Below are positions 12,001-21,900 of a DNA stretch of 64,000 nt, one piece after another. Numbering within the stretch: the stretch's first letter is position 1; each line of letters starts with the position of its first letter. The position numbers and the translations under genes were made by a program. The notes beneath the pieces were generated by a model, which saw nothing but the letters and a program-made list of their open reading frames with translations, ran no database searches and was not told the DNA's origin. The DNA is from Blastomussa wellsi (Eukaryota > Cnidaria > Anthozoa > Scleractinia > Plerogyridae). The stretch is taken from assembly GCA_947652115.1 (NCBI GenBank), contig OX393573.1, positions 16,200,573 to 16,264,572 of the forward strand. Direction: 5' to 3'.

Positions 12001-12651
12001 GTAGGCACCTTTCGAGTTCGACCAAACTTTCACGAGTGTTTCTATAATTCGATAGAAACACGAAGCACATGTTTTCTATTTCTTTTAGAAAACACCGCGA
12101 CGAGAAAAAGGAAAACAACTTGTTAACTTTGATTATCAAAATGTAAATTCTCTTTTCTCGCGCCATCATTACGTCAACAGCTCGTGCTAGTTCTGTGCCT
12201 ACATCGAGTTATAGAAACACGATTTTTAACCAATCAGCGTGCGTATTTTCTTAGGATGTATATATTCCAGTTTGAAGCGTTTACGGTAGTATAAAACTCG
12301 CACCCCAATAGAAACGACTTATGTAAACACGGTACGCGCCGGTATCGTGCATCAACAACACTGATATAACATGTGTGCCAGAGGTTATCTGGATAGGGCC
12401 AGCGACACTTCACAAAATTTTTGTTAGATTAGATAACAGATTGTCACTTAACGCAAAATCTATTCATCATAAGCAAACAATACAAATTGAAACAAACTCC
12501 ACACACCAATACAGACAAATTAGACTTTCCCAAAATGTTTCTTAGTACAGTGGTATAGTTAATGAATAAATGAATTAAGAAAAACCATGTTACCTTGCGT
12601 TGTGGCGATGAGTAAAATAAATGTTGAGTAAAATATCAAACCAAGCTTCAT
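3011..12651 (-). CDS. SRCR-domain receptor with degenerate tyrosine kinase domain (probable pseudokinase RTK), 14 exons
   Basis: Exons in transcript order: 12651-12594, 11620-11282, 10205-9867, 9516-9178, 9088-8759, 7145-6985, 6481-6256, 5932-5828, 5664-5486, 5115-4993, 4638-4565, 4427-4387, 4017-3921, 3119-3011. All junctions are GT/AG and phase-consistent; they sum to 2520 nt, 839 residues plus stop. Residues 1-19 are a signal peptide (starts MKLGLIF). Four SRCR domains follow (about 20-468, e.g. GSVCDD...VICRQLGYPRA), then a membrane helix (about 479-499) and a stop-transfer RCYRKQRGR. The kinase domain (about 554-835) keeps the beta-3 Lys (K594), alpha-C Glu (E609), CIHKDVAARN (D697, N702), WMAPE, DVWSFGVLLWE and CW...RP. 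The glycine loop reads GNESDEATFHG and DFG is NIG (N715), so Mg-ATP binding and catalysis are doubtful. Likely a plasma-membrane receptor signalling through partners. Ligand unknown. The 14-exon frame closure makes the model strong; untranslated ends are not defined. Confidence 0.88.
3463..3820. mobile_element. MITE with mariner-like TA-flanked terminal inverted repeats
   Basis: The element begins TA-CAGTCAACTCTCTC and ends in the reverse complement GAGAGAGTTGACTG-TA. Several internal copies of GGACAC-type motifs read 'acggacacc'. The terminal TA on both sides fits the TA target duplication of Tc1/mariner relatives. It lies in the last-but-one intron of the SRCR receptor. It has no open frame, so it is non-autonomous. 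A degenerate piece with the same GACGGACAC motif style occurs near 15330-15480. Confidence 0.75.
7365..7480. repeat. Dispersed repeat family 'gacgaagggctaacgc' (copy 1)
   Basis: Contains 'cgacgaagggctaacgct', 'cgaaacgtcagc' and 'ggccaattgacattatcaac', followed by 'ccagttgataaaaccaaat'. The same modules occur at 14740-14850, 44570-44700 (reverse) and 60700-60825 (reverse). It lies in the intron between SRCR exon 5 and the transmembrane exon. Confidence 0.6.
7969..8003 (-). pseudogene. Relic fragment of an SRCR exon
   Basis: About 32 bp on the minus strand would encode MEVLLAGKWGAI, nearly identical at DNA level to the matching part of exon 4 at about 9436-9470. Flanking bases do not match and no acceptor or open SRCR frame surrounds it. 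It looks like a short duplicated scrap inside the receptor's own intron. Confidence 0.5.
8759..9088 (-). CDS. Exon 5 of the SRCR receptor: SRCR domain 4
   Basis: A 330-nt exon, phase 1 at both ends, encoding TYAGRVEVYIAGVWGTIR, NVACKELGYPGAE, WISDLNCQGHEHSLWEC and DAGVVC. It is the membrane-proximal domain and is spliced across 1.6 kb to the transmembrane exon at 7145-6985. Confidence 0.82.
9178..9516 (-). CDS. Exon 4 of the SRCR receptor: SRCR domain 3
   Basis: A 339-nt exon, phase 1 at both ends. It encodes TYAGRLEVLLAGKWGAID, HVACKQLGFSGAE, WVDNVHCLGNESLLSEC and AGVVC. It lacks the Cys after GxWG. A 33-bp relic nearly identical to its AGKWGAI-coding part lies at about 7969-8003. Confidence 0.82.
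9867..10205 (-). CDS. Exon 3 of the SRCR receptor: SRCR domain 2
   Basis: A 339-nt exon, phase 1 at both ends. It encodes VNYAGCVEVKFAGIWGDIG, VVCRELGYQD, WIDNVQCVGNE, a C in the SNC position and GVVC. The first conserved Cys after the GxWG motif is missing, and a Cys replaces Arg in the YAGRVE motif. Confidence 0.82.
10481..10618. mobile_element. Short inverted-repeat element (MITE-like)
   Basis: 138 bp with ends CCTGCCTCGTCACCAGGCG and CGCCTGGGGACGAGGCAGG, which are nearly reverse complements. It is GC-rich compared with its surroundings and non-coding. It lies in the intron between SRCR exons 2 and 3. Confidence 0.7.
10985..11210. repeat. Dispersed G/C-homopolymer element (copy 1)
   Basis: Begins 'ggcgtacgggcacc', contains 'ttgcccgaatcctgagcg' and ends with a purine-rich G run, a C run and 'ggctcgtacgcctatg'. 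Copies with the same layout are at 18350-18470 (opposite orientation) and 45760-45960. The CGTACG-containing ends are roughly inverted, which suggests a non-autonomous DNA element. Confidence 0.6.
11282..11620 (-). CDS. Exon 2 of the SRCR receptor: SRCR domain 1
   Basis: One 339-nt exon with phase 1 at both ends encodes a whole SRCR domain. It shows YAGRVAVNVNGTWGSVCDDG, GHVICRQLGYPRA, a WLTGVKC..SE..L.EC core and a final VVC. It has the most complete cysteine set of the four domains, resembling the one-exon (group B) SRCR organisation. The first domain after the signal peptide is the likely membrane-distal one. Confidence 0.85.
11752..12350. mobile_element. Nested inverted-repeat element in intron 1 of the SRCR receptor
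   Basis: The outer ends read 'gataccggga' and 'gccggtatcg'. Inside, 11915-11970 and 12027-12082 are inverted copies (shared 'gaaaacatgt', 'tagaaacacgagt' and 'aagtttgg' modules) forming a hairpin element. The nesting suggests one MITE inserted in another. No coding potential. Confidence 0.5.
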
Positions 12652-13089
12652 TACTGGTTGCCTTAGGCGAGCATCATGTGTGGCGCATCTGGAATGAATT
12701 AGCATAAGAATTCTAATCCATCTGGAATAAATTATCTCTCAATGTCTCAGGAAACTTCCCAAATTTAAACTATCCTTTGCCCGTTTTTGAAACATAATTA
12801 ACTTACTAACGTCCTGTCAGAACATTGTAATTCGAATACGTTACTTGCAAAAAATTTCGGACGTCTCGGACCAAAAAAAGTGCTCGAAAATAAAACCGCG
12901 TCCGAACTTTTTACAGTGCAGTATAAAACTTGTACTTTCTTTCTTGGGCGACGCCATCACCTTTATTCGTGATATAACTAGAACTCGGATTACTTTAGTC
13001 ATTCTTTATACATTCACTGGAAAGGAGAATTTTTGTTGCTTTTACTTTTGCATTATTTACTCGGCACCAATAGCGCTATTCATTGTTCA

Positions 13090-13440
13090 GGGCTCTTGAA
13101 ACCAGCTGACGTTAAAATAGTGTCTAAATTACAAATTTTACCGGACAAAGGAGATATAACATTGCACAATGATAAAAAACGGAAAAGATTATCGCTTTTA
13201 AAATTCCCGTCTGCCGCCATGTTGGATTTTATGCGTTGTCCTTGTTGTTCTTAAAATGAGAGTTGCCATCGGGACAACGCACCGACGTCATAAAATCCAA
13301 AATGGCGGCGCGCGGGAAATTTAAAAGCGATAATCTTTTTCTCGCTTTATGAGTATGAAATGTTGTATCTCCCTCATGCAGTAAAATTTGTAATTTAGAC
13401 ACTATTTTAGACAACTTAACGTCAATTTGTTTCAAGAGCC
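13090..13440. mobile_element. Large near-palindromic inverted-repeat element
   Basis: 351 bp starting 'gggctcttgaaa' and ending 'tttcaagagcc'. The two arms of about 165 bp are inverted copies around a centre near 13255. Short frames on opposite strands (13033-13254 plus and 13229-13435 minus) therefore translate to similar peptides; these are mirror images, not genes. A foldback-type or MITE-like element. Confidence 0.75.
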
Positions 13441-13912
13441 GATGTTTCCTTCAAAGCATGACAAATTTACAGAGCAGCTTTGTCTAGTTTTGAACGCCAT
13501 TCTTGCCTGAGATATCGGTTATCATAGCCTTGAAAAGTTGTTTGTTTGCTCATTATCAAATGGATTTTTGTGCCGCTTATAAGCCCTCCCAGACATAAGC
13601 TCCTTCGTTTATAAGCTCACACAAACACCTTACTGTATACAAACTGGTCTATGCCTAGAGCTTATAAGCGTCATTATTCAAGGTGTATATCACGAAAATG
13701 AAAATCGATAGCGATTCAACTTGATATTCCGCATGATAACCTTTTAGAAAAGGAAATAAAATTCTTACCATGAATTTCTTCTGATGTTTTAAATTAAACG
13801 CGTGCGTAAGTTTCCTTCCAGTACGGAAGACATTGTAATTTCGTGGCACTGTTTTATTTAATTTGTAAACAAAAAGCCATTAACAGTTCTTTAGCCTCTT
13901 TGCAATTAATTC

Positions 13913-14101
13913 TTATCTCAGTATTTTCTTGACTAAACGTTTGAGTAGATCCTGAAGCTGTGGTTTTCCTAGTTTTACACTGGGAAATGGGATTTGGTGA
14001 ATCAGTTGGGAACAATCATTACCACGTGATACGCGATTTCTGACGGCGTCTGAATCCGCCAAGGGGCGTATAAATTGGCCACCGTTGTTATTTACGATCA
14101 T
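13913..14101 (-). CDS. Possible small ORF, 62 residues, unrecognised
   Basis: An ATG-to-stop frame with fairly even composition, ending in a basic amphipathic-looking stretch (LLKRLVKKILR). No signal peptide, no domain, no neighbouring exon in the same frame. It may be chance. The start is simply the first ATG of the frame. Confidence 0.15.
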   Translation of the reverse strand: MIVNNNGGQFIRPLADSDAVRNRVSRGNDCSQLIHQIPFPSVKLGKPQLQDLLKRLVKKILR

Positions 14102-14739
14102 GCACGAAAGATTTAGTTTCCTTTCCGATGCAAGTGGTCACGATAGCTCTATCACAAGAAAATTTGAAGAAATTTGAAAACCTGATAGAACTTAATTACT
14201 GTATTTTGTACACTCCCTGTTTCCATTCACTTTTCAAAAGAATAAGAATGATTCTAATAGAACTGATTTGTAGTGATATGTTTTATGTGCGTGAGCGTGC
14301 GGAAGGCAAGATGAACGACCAAAATTCCCAAATAATGCAACGCTTGTGCTAGCTAGCAATCGACATATCAAACACCAAGTTTTTCACTAACCTATCATTC
14401 CTTATATCTACTGCAATAGACACACTCAGAGGAAGGCATCAGGACGTTTTTCCGTGAGAAAACAGCAGAGGGCTAACTTGAAAGTGTGGGATTTTCTTTC
14501 ACCCAAAAATGTAACCTTTTAACCTCAAACAGCAGTTGACGAGATAAAGAAAATCATTAATTGCCAGGTTTGATTAGATAAAACTGCACATTCTTACCAC
14601 GATAGTAAAAAGAATAAACAGTACTTTGTAAGGAGAATTAATGCTTTAGTGAATGACTAAAAGCATCTGTCTGCTAAGCTGCTGGGGTATTTATTTACAG
14701 AATAAGCTAGCACTAAGCTATCGCCAATGACAGCGAATC

Positions 14740-14802
14740 CGACGAAGGGCTAACGCCCGACATTATAAACCCAGTTGATAAAACCAAAATATATTGTTAT
14801 AC

Positions 14803-14844
<42 letters not shown>

Positions 14845-14850
14845 ACTCTA
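14740..14850. repeat. Dispersed repeat family 'gacgaagggctaacgc' (copy 2)
   Basis: Shares 'ccgacgaagggctaacgc', 'cccagttgataaaaccaaa' and 'gcaccacagtttctttagaaac' with the copies at 7365, 44570 and 60700. It lacks the 'aacgtcagc' to 'ggccaattg' middle, so it is an internally deleted copy. Confidence 0.6.
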
Positions 14851-15360
14851 TTCATATGTCAGTTAAAATTGTATAAAAGCCCACAAGCATTATCCGCTCG
14901 TTTTCGCTGTTTCGCGGCTCTTAGAGAATTAGAAATCGAGAAAACCTCTGGAACCAGAGTAAACAAGCATTATAGCGGTTTTGAACTGAGTGACGTTAAG
15001 AAAAAAACAGTGAACCCTCTGGCCAATCACAAAGGACAGAGACAATACAGTGAACCAATCAAAACTCAGAGCAAATATATGCAGCCGACACGAAGCACGG
15101 GAAAACGTGGATTAGCCAATCGTGATTGGTTATTTGGTTTTGTTTTCCAACCAGTTACTGACCGAAGTCAACGCGACACTCATTTGAAATCCGTTCTAAA
15201 CTATTGAATAAACCTGTTGACTGCTTTTAGCGGACAGCAGAAATATTTTATCTGCGTATACACGTTTATTTAATCATTCCTTTGAACTAACAATCGTATC
15301 TAGATCTGTCATTACAGTAACTCTTTCAGTCTTAAACGGACACTGTTGGGATCGCGGGAC

Positions 15361-15424
15361 TAGCCTCCCACGAAGACGTCCTTTGGGCTTCGTGAAGCCA
15401 AAAGGACGTCTGCGTGGGAGGCTA
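15361..15424. mobile_element. Palindromic element 'tagcctcccacg'
   Basis: 64 bp whose two halves are inverted: TAGCCTCCCACGAAGACGTC at one end and GACGTCTGCGTGGGAGGCTA at the other, with a short AAGCC-type loop. It is embedded in sequence resembling the GGACAC-rich MITE family of 3463-3820 (flanks contain 'aaacggacact' and 'agagaggtgacc'). Confidence 0.65.
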
Positions 15425-17171
15425 CATCGGGACCAATCTATCTTAGAGAGGTGACCGGCTAATAGAGATATTAGGGACCGTAAATGACTATATAAAACAC
15501 GACGCACAAGTGACCAACATAAGAACTCCGTCCCAGTACAGAGGTGTGCGGCTTATAGAGAGATTAGAGATAGTAAAACTACTCGAAAATGGCACGCAAC
15601 GAACCAACACCTGTCGTCCGTCTGAGAAAGAAGTCTGTTTTATAGAAGATTATAGAGACAGTAAAAATGACTGGAAAACGACACGAAGAGACCAACACGA
15701 GGTATCTGTACGTTTCTATTAAAAATGTTGATATTTATTGACAGACAGCGAAAATCAATCCGCTAATATTACTGAAAGTCAACAGAAATGACGTTTCACA
15801 AAGAAAATGCACCTCTTAAGTCAACTTAACTGCTATCAAATTATTTTAATAACCCCTTCGTTGGCGAACTATAGTGGTGCTCGCATGAATTAACTGGCTA
15901 TGGGTGCATTGAACAGCGCTTGCAGAGAATACAACATATATGTGGTTATTTTCCTTTCCTTTGGTATCTCTGTGCTCCCGTGATTTAATTTCTTTAGTCA
16001 GTTGATTTAAGTCAAATCACGTCATGATTAAAATGGTTTTCATAAGAGCACGTCAAATTCCGCAAATGCTTGTGTAAAAGTTTTGATCTCTAAACAAAAC
16101 AAAGCGACTTTAGTAAGTGGATACAGTAACCTTAAATTATTGTCATTTTAAAAAAGCTTTCAGCGACGTTAAAAGCCTTAAACACAAGAAAATTACTGAA
16201 CAAAAGAGAAAAACGATTTTTGTAAAAAAGTTATCAGACTTCCAAATACTTTTCATTGTTGATGCAAATATTGTCTTGAAGCTCAGTAAATACGGCTTGT
16301 TATTACTTCTTCCTTCCATTTACTTTCCCACGGTTCGAGGTCGATCAACTATCCATGAACACATGCCAAGGCTATAACATTTTATATCAATAAAACCTGC
16401 GTTCGTGAGAGCAAAGACAAGTTTGCTTTATACAGTTTTTTCCCGTTCTTTGAGATAATCTTTCTTATCCTGGCTCTCGGCAACAAACGTCACGCAATAG
16501 CCGTTTACCAACATTGGTAATGAGATACAATGTACACTCTGCATAACTTTACAGAAAACTCTTGAGTGTTTGAACTAACTCCTCTTGTGAGAGCCTAAAG
16601 ACTTTATTTTCACCAACAAGTTTCCTTATTTCGTCGATTTCATGGTTAATGTTGTCATCTGACCAATCATATCCCTTAGAATGAACATTTGCGCTTGTGA
16701 ATTTCATTTTAAATCGTCGCTTGTTTTAATAGTGGCGATCGACGCTGCTTTAAATTTGTTAACAACACCCATTAATACCGCATTTATCCAATGTTTTTGC
16801 CAGTTTTACATCTAGTAGTTTAAGTGAAATTTAATATCTTACAGTAAGTACTATTTCCATACCTTAATTCCGTTTCTTTCTTAAAGTCGAAAAACTTCTT
16901 TCAACTTCGAGATGAGTCCATTTTTGAGATGATTCAAAGTTGATATTTCTCAGCGGCGTCAACGAATTCGTTACTAACAACCCTATAACGTTTTTAAATT
17001 ATCCGCGTTTTGCTAAAATATTCTGCCAGTGAATCTCCGATGATTCTTCCGGTGAAAGATACACCTCACTGAATGATATAAAATTTGACGTTCACTTAGG
17101 ACTGGGTAACCGCGACACTGCCTGTGTCATAGGAGTCTGGTATCTAGTATCGTACCCAGAGCCTGCGGTTA

Positions 17172-17480
17172 CGATCTGGTCATTCTCGTCCCAAGAGCCA
17201 CTTGTCCCTCTTAGCCGGCTGGGCCTGTGCACGAGGAACAAGTGGCTCTGGGGACACATGATTTGATTCGCTGAAATCAAACAAAGGGAAGCCAATCACA
17301 TCAGCCGTTCACATCAGCCAATCAAATCATTAGCACGTTTAAAACGGTCGATGTAATTGGACTTCCTTTGTTAGATTTCAGCCAATCGAATCATGTGTCC
17401 CAAGAGCCACTTGTTCCTCGTGCCCCAGGCCCAGCCGGCTAAGAGGGACAAGTGGCTCTGGGGACGAGAATGCGATCTGG
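17172..17480. mobile_element. Inverted-repeat element with 8-bp target duplication (hAT-like MITE)
   Basis: The element core (about 17180-17472) has long inverted arms running from CATTCTCGTCCC through 'agagccacttgtccctc' and 'agccggctggg'. It is bracketed by the direct repeat CGATCTGG at 17172-17179 and 17473-17480. An 8-bp duplication is the signature of hAT-type transposition. There is no transposase frame, so it is non-autonomous. Confidence 0.75.
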
Positions 17481-18349
17481 CATGTAGTTGTAATGTGGAT
17501 AGCGACCACCACACAAAATTGTTTTACAAGACATTTTGGAATAAAGGACGTCTCCTGGTAAAAACAGACATAATAGGGAACTTAAGAAACCACTGCGGCG
17601 ACGTAGTGGGCAACGTTGATTAAAAAACGAGTTTATATTTTACCTACAAATCTCGCGGTACCCTAGAGTCATTTACTTTGCTTATCACTGTCAAAGCTAT
17701 CACGAAACTGAATCTATGACACAACGATGAATTCGAAATAAAAATATAAAAATTAGCCGTCGTGGCTCACGTTCTCCACACAACGCAGAATCTGGTCATT
17801 TCACGTTGTTCTTTTGCATAGGACGGCAAAGAAATGTACAAAGAATTATAACGCACGTGCACAGCCATTGTTCTCCTCATTAAACCTTTTGTTTAGTTAC
17901 GTTGCCGTTGCCGTTGCCGTCTTGGCTTTCTTAAGCTCCCTATTACCAAGAGGACGGACAGATACCCATTGTAAGATAACAGCGATAAAGGAGACTCTGC
18001 TAATTAGGAATTTAAAACACACACTGAATGATTATGTTAACAGCGAAAAGTTTTATCCTTTTTATTTAGTTTGCATGTTTCCAGGTCTTTCCATCTTCTG
18101 TCATTATTATTGTTCCTCAAATATTAGTTAATACTTATCTTGAATTTAAATTTAGTTGTACGTTACTTCTATGTCCAACGGTTACTTCTAAAGATGTATG
18201 TTGAAATATAAGAAACGTCAAGTAAAAAAAATATAATTTTCTCCGGCAATGTGCTTTCTCTTTTATGTTTATCACGGCAGTTTGCGTGATTTCTGTTACT
18301 GAATTAATTATTTAAATATTTGTTCGTATTTGGAAAGCTATCAATTACT

Positions 18350-18470
18350 CTCATAGGCGTACGAGCTGGGGGGGGGGGGGTGTGTGCAGCCCCCCCCCCC
18401 CCCAGTTTCGAAAAATTGTCGACATTTTTCGGGCGAAACGCTCAGGATTCAGGCAACAGCTGCAGTACTG
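18350..18470. repeat. Dispersed G/C-homopolymer element (copy 2)
   Basis: Starts 'cataggcgtacgagctgg', then a long G run, 'tgtgcagcc', a long C run, and 'gggcgaaacgctcaggatt'. It is the inverted counterpart of the copy at 10985-11210 and shorter. Confidence 0.6.
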
Positions 18471-18996
18471 GCCAAAGAGAAGCGCCGATCGTAATTTGTA
18501 GTATACTAAGTAAAAAACGTTATGCTGATCCCCACAGCAAGAAAAAGAGATAGAAACATAAATAAAATTACATGAAAATAAGTAGACCATAAGCAAACCT
18601 TCTACGGGGGCTAAAAGAAACTGAATACAAAAATGCACAAAATGAACAATATTTATCAATGCAATTTTCAACGTTATCGCTCGTTCAAGTGAACACCTCG
18701 CCTCACCTATTAAACGATGCGTTTCACAATCAACCAGATGCAGGTTTTCCCTTGCACTCATCGGCTGATTGAATAATTACATAAATTTAAATTTAATATT
18801 AAATTTAATTGCGCACAGCTGCATAATAAACTCTTCAATCATTTGTCAACATTCTACAATACCCCAGGCTATGAAAATGTGGCTACTTATTCAAATTTCC
18901 TTTATTTATTAGCCTTTCGGTGTAGAATCTATCGGTGTCAATTCGTCCAACCCTTGAATCAGTCGCATAAACAAACTATCATATACTATTTTTTAG

Positions 18997-21900
18997 ATGA
19001 CAATACTCAGGAATCTGTGTTTGCAATTCAAGCTGTGTTTAGGTAAGTTCTTGTCTGACAACATTTTCCCAATCGCTCCGGCCATGGTTGTTAAAATTAA
19101 ATGAACAATTTTATGCAGACGTTAAAGCAAAAAGAAAAAACGCTCAGACAATTTTTAGAACCAATCTTGCGAATGAAAAGCAAAAATACAAAACAGAAAA
19201 ACTAATGAACAAAAATTGCAAGGCATCTCGAAACAATGCGATAGAGAGAACGAGCTATTGGCAGCCATTAAAATATTCGGCACTGAAAGTGTTTGATGTT
19301 TAATAAGAGGACACAGAAAATAGAGATTTAAAAAAGGTTTAAATTTGCCCTTGACCATTAAGATCTCACCATGGAGTGGACATGTTCGTGAAATGGAACA
19401 ATTATAGAAGCCTGATCTTCTAATGATATAATTATTGAAATCAACTCTACTACACAATTAAAATAATTTAAATAATGTGACAAGCTAAAATATTTTCAGG
19501 AATGATTTTTGGCGTATGATAGTTTAGCCCTGCTTTGGTATATTCTTCTTTTAAAACTGTTATATTCTCTGAATCTTAACTTTATGTAAACAGCTTCAGT
19601 AGGTGGAAATGTCATCGAAAGCAATTTAAATTGCTATAAAAAGCTATTGTTTATATTAATTTGGAGAGAATATTACAAAATTTCTTGCTAGCTTTACGAA
19701 CAGAATACACGAATTGCGGCCAGTTTTGCTTCTGTGTCAAGAGAAGAGAACACATATGCAAAAGATTTGAAAAAATAAAACCCATCTAATAATGTGATTA
19801 CTATCATTGATCAGCTGATTATGCAAAAATAGTCTTTTATATCGCATCAATTAGCGGCTGTTGTACTGCTGGTCAATGACGAGGAAGAAAGTGGTTTTGC
19901 AATAGGCAATTTCAGAGATGCTGTTTTCCTCTGTTTCAGGTTTAGACGAGTCTTGGTGGACAGGCTTTCATATGGAAATGAGTTAAATATTGCTCGCACT
20001 TCTTTTGTCTTGAAAATCAAACTCATTACCATATGAAAGATTGTGCACCAAGACTCGTTTTGAAACAGAGGTAAAAGGCGACTCAGAAATGGATTAGGCC
20101 TCTGTCGCCTCGCAACTCCTTGCAATACGGAATATATTTTCTCTTAACTAGTAGCCATCACAATATCGCATTTAGTTTATAGTATTACTCCGCATGTTTT
20201 ATTTTTAGCGTTATCAACGGTCACTGCTTCTCAAGCTTCAGTGCTCGCGGCTTCTCAAGGTATGTAGGTACCTTTTTATTCTTAATTTCATCTTATTCCT
20301 GCCAGAGTAAGTTTGGGGGAGGAGGTTAAGACGCCCCCTCCCCCCTTAAACTGCCGCCTTCGTTTCCACTGCTGTCGGGTACCAGTAGAGACCATGGACA
20401 TCTCAAAACTCGACAACCTCGGACAGGCTAGGTGGAGCATGGGTGGAGCATGGGTGGGGTGTGGGTGGGGAGGCTGGCTTGGACGAACAGGGCAAGTCAT
20501 ATATCTTGGTTGTTGACTTGTCATAGATTTGTTATTTAGCCGCTAGCCTGAGGCTCTTTTCTATCGTTATTTGTTTGCCACAACATTTTAAAACAGTTGC
20601 TAACTTACTTTCTTTCTTTTTCTAATAATTACTTTTTGTGAAGCTGCTGTTATGACTTCCACCGTGGCAGGGAACCTATTAACAGTTGCCACAGGCTTCC
20701 AACCTACAAATACGTCTGCATCCACTCGGAAGTTAAACTCATCTTTAGGTGTCACAGGCTTACAACGTTCAAGTTCTTTTGTATTGACACTGAAAATCCG
20801 CCCATCATTTGGCGTCACAGGCGTTCAAACTGCAACTTCCGTTTTTTCCACAATGAGCTTATCATCACCTGCCACAGGGATCCCAAGTACAGGCTCTTCA
20901 GCTTCCACAGGTAACCTAACACTTCTTTTATTTCATTTCATTTCTATGCAGGGCAGGTTGTGGATGAAAAAGTACGTAAGAAGTACAAGCAATCAAAATA
21001 AAACTATTACATATACTGTTAAATACTACCAAGTCCCCCTCCAACGTAAGAAAGCAGAAGTCCATTCAGGACTCTGGACCTTTGTCCAATCTCAAGAGGA
21101 TACCTCCATAGCCATCCTCTAACCATTGCTTTGGAATGTTTGCCGTACGCACGCGCGGCACCGCAGCTGCTCTCCGATATCTTGCGGTTTTCCCATGCAT
21201 TTATTCCCTGGCGTTAATTTGGCGGCAAAACGTCCTTCTAAAAAAATTCTACGGACAATCTAACGGGTTCAACGACTAAACAAATAAAGAACTTATAAAA
21301 TTTAACATCCTAAAGATTGTGTTAATGAGTTAATTTTAGTTATTACTATTCGTTATTTGTTTTTTGTTTCAGAGGTAACAAAACTCTCTGTTAGCTTGTC
21401 AACAGTCCGCCTGTTCAAGACAGGTAAAAAAAACGACCTGCTCCAATTAAGTCATTTCAGTATACAGAAATTCGAGATAAGTTCTAGGCTCTTACAATCC
21501 TGACTGATTTTCATCTCTCATTTTCCACATGTTAAATATCTGTCTGTTTAAATCGCAGTGCATCCTGGAGTCGCCTCTGTGTATACCCCAGGCAACACTT
21601 CTTCGACAGGTAACTTATCAATATTAAACAACAATTTTTATTGTTTTGTAGTTCGAGATCTGTGTATTTCCCTTAGTATTAATAGCTGTCTACAGGATAA
21701 CGACAAGAGAAAGAATTCCGTAATTAGAACCTTTTCTTACCCACTGAATCTTCATTTTCGTCAGTCATACGTTTGTGTGATCTTCATACGCGCGGCGCAG
21801 TCTAACGAGAGATAATATGATGGAATTGAATCCCAACATAGGCCCGGAACGCAGCAGATTACTGAAGCTAAAAATAGTACAAAAACCATTAAAGTAACTG

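Larger units (their letters stand above)
12652..18996. other. Intergenic region upstream of the SRCR receptor
   Basis: About 6.3 kb between the minus-strand SRCR receptor and the plus-strand receptor C. It holds the inverted-repeat elements at 13090-13440, 15361-15424 and 17180-17472, repeat copies at 14740-14850 and 18350-18470, and one small frame at 13913-14101. No domain-bearing exon was recognised on either strand. The SRCR promoter should lie just above 12651; I cannot define it. Confidence 0.5.

Noticed and set aside
13033..13435. Two similar small frames on opposite strands (13033-13254 and 13229-13435)
   Set aside because: They are the two arms of one inverted-repeat element.
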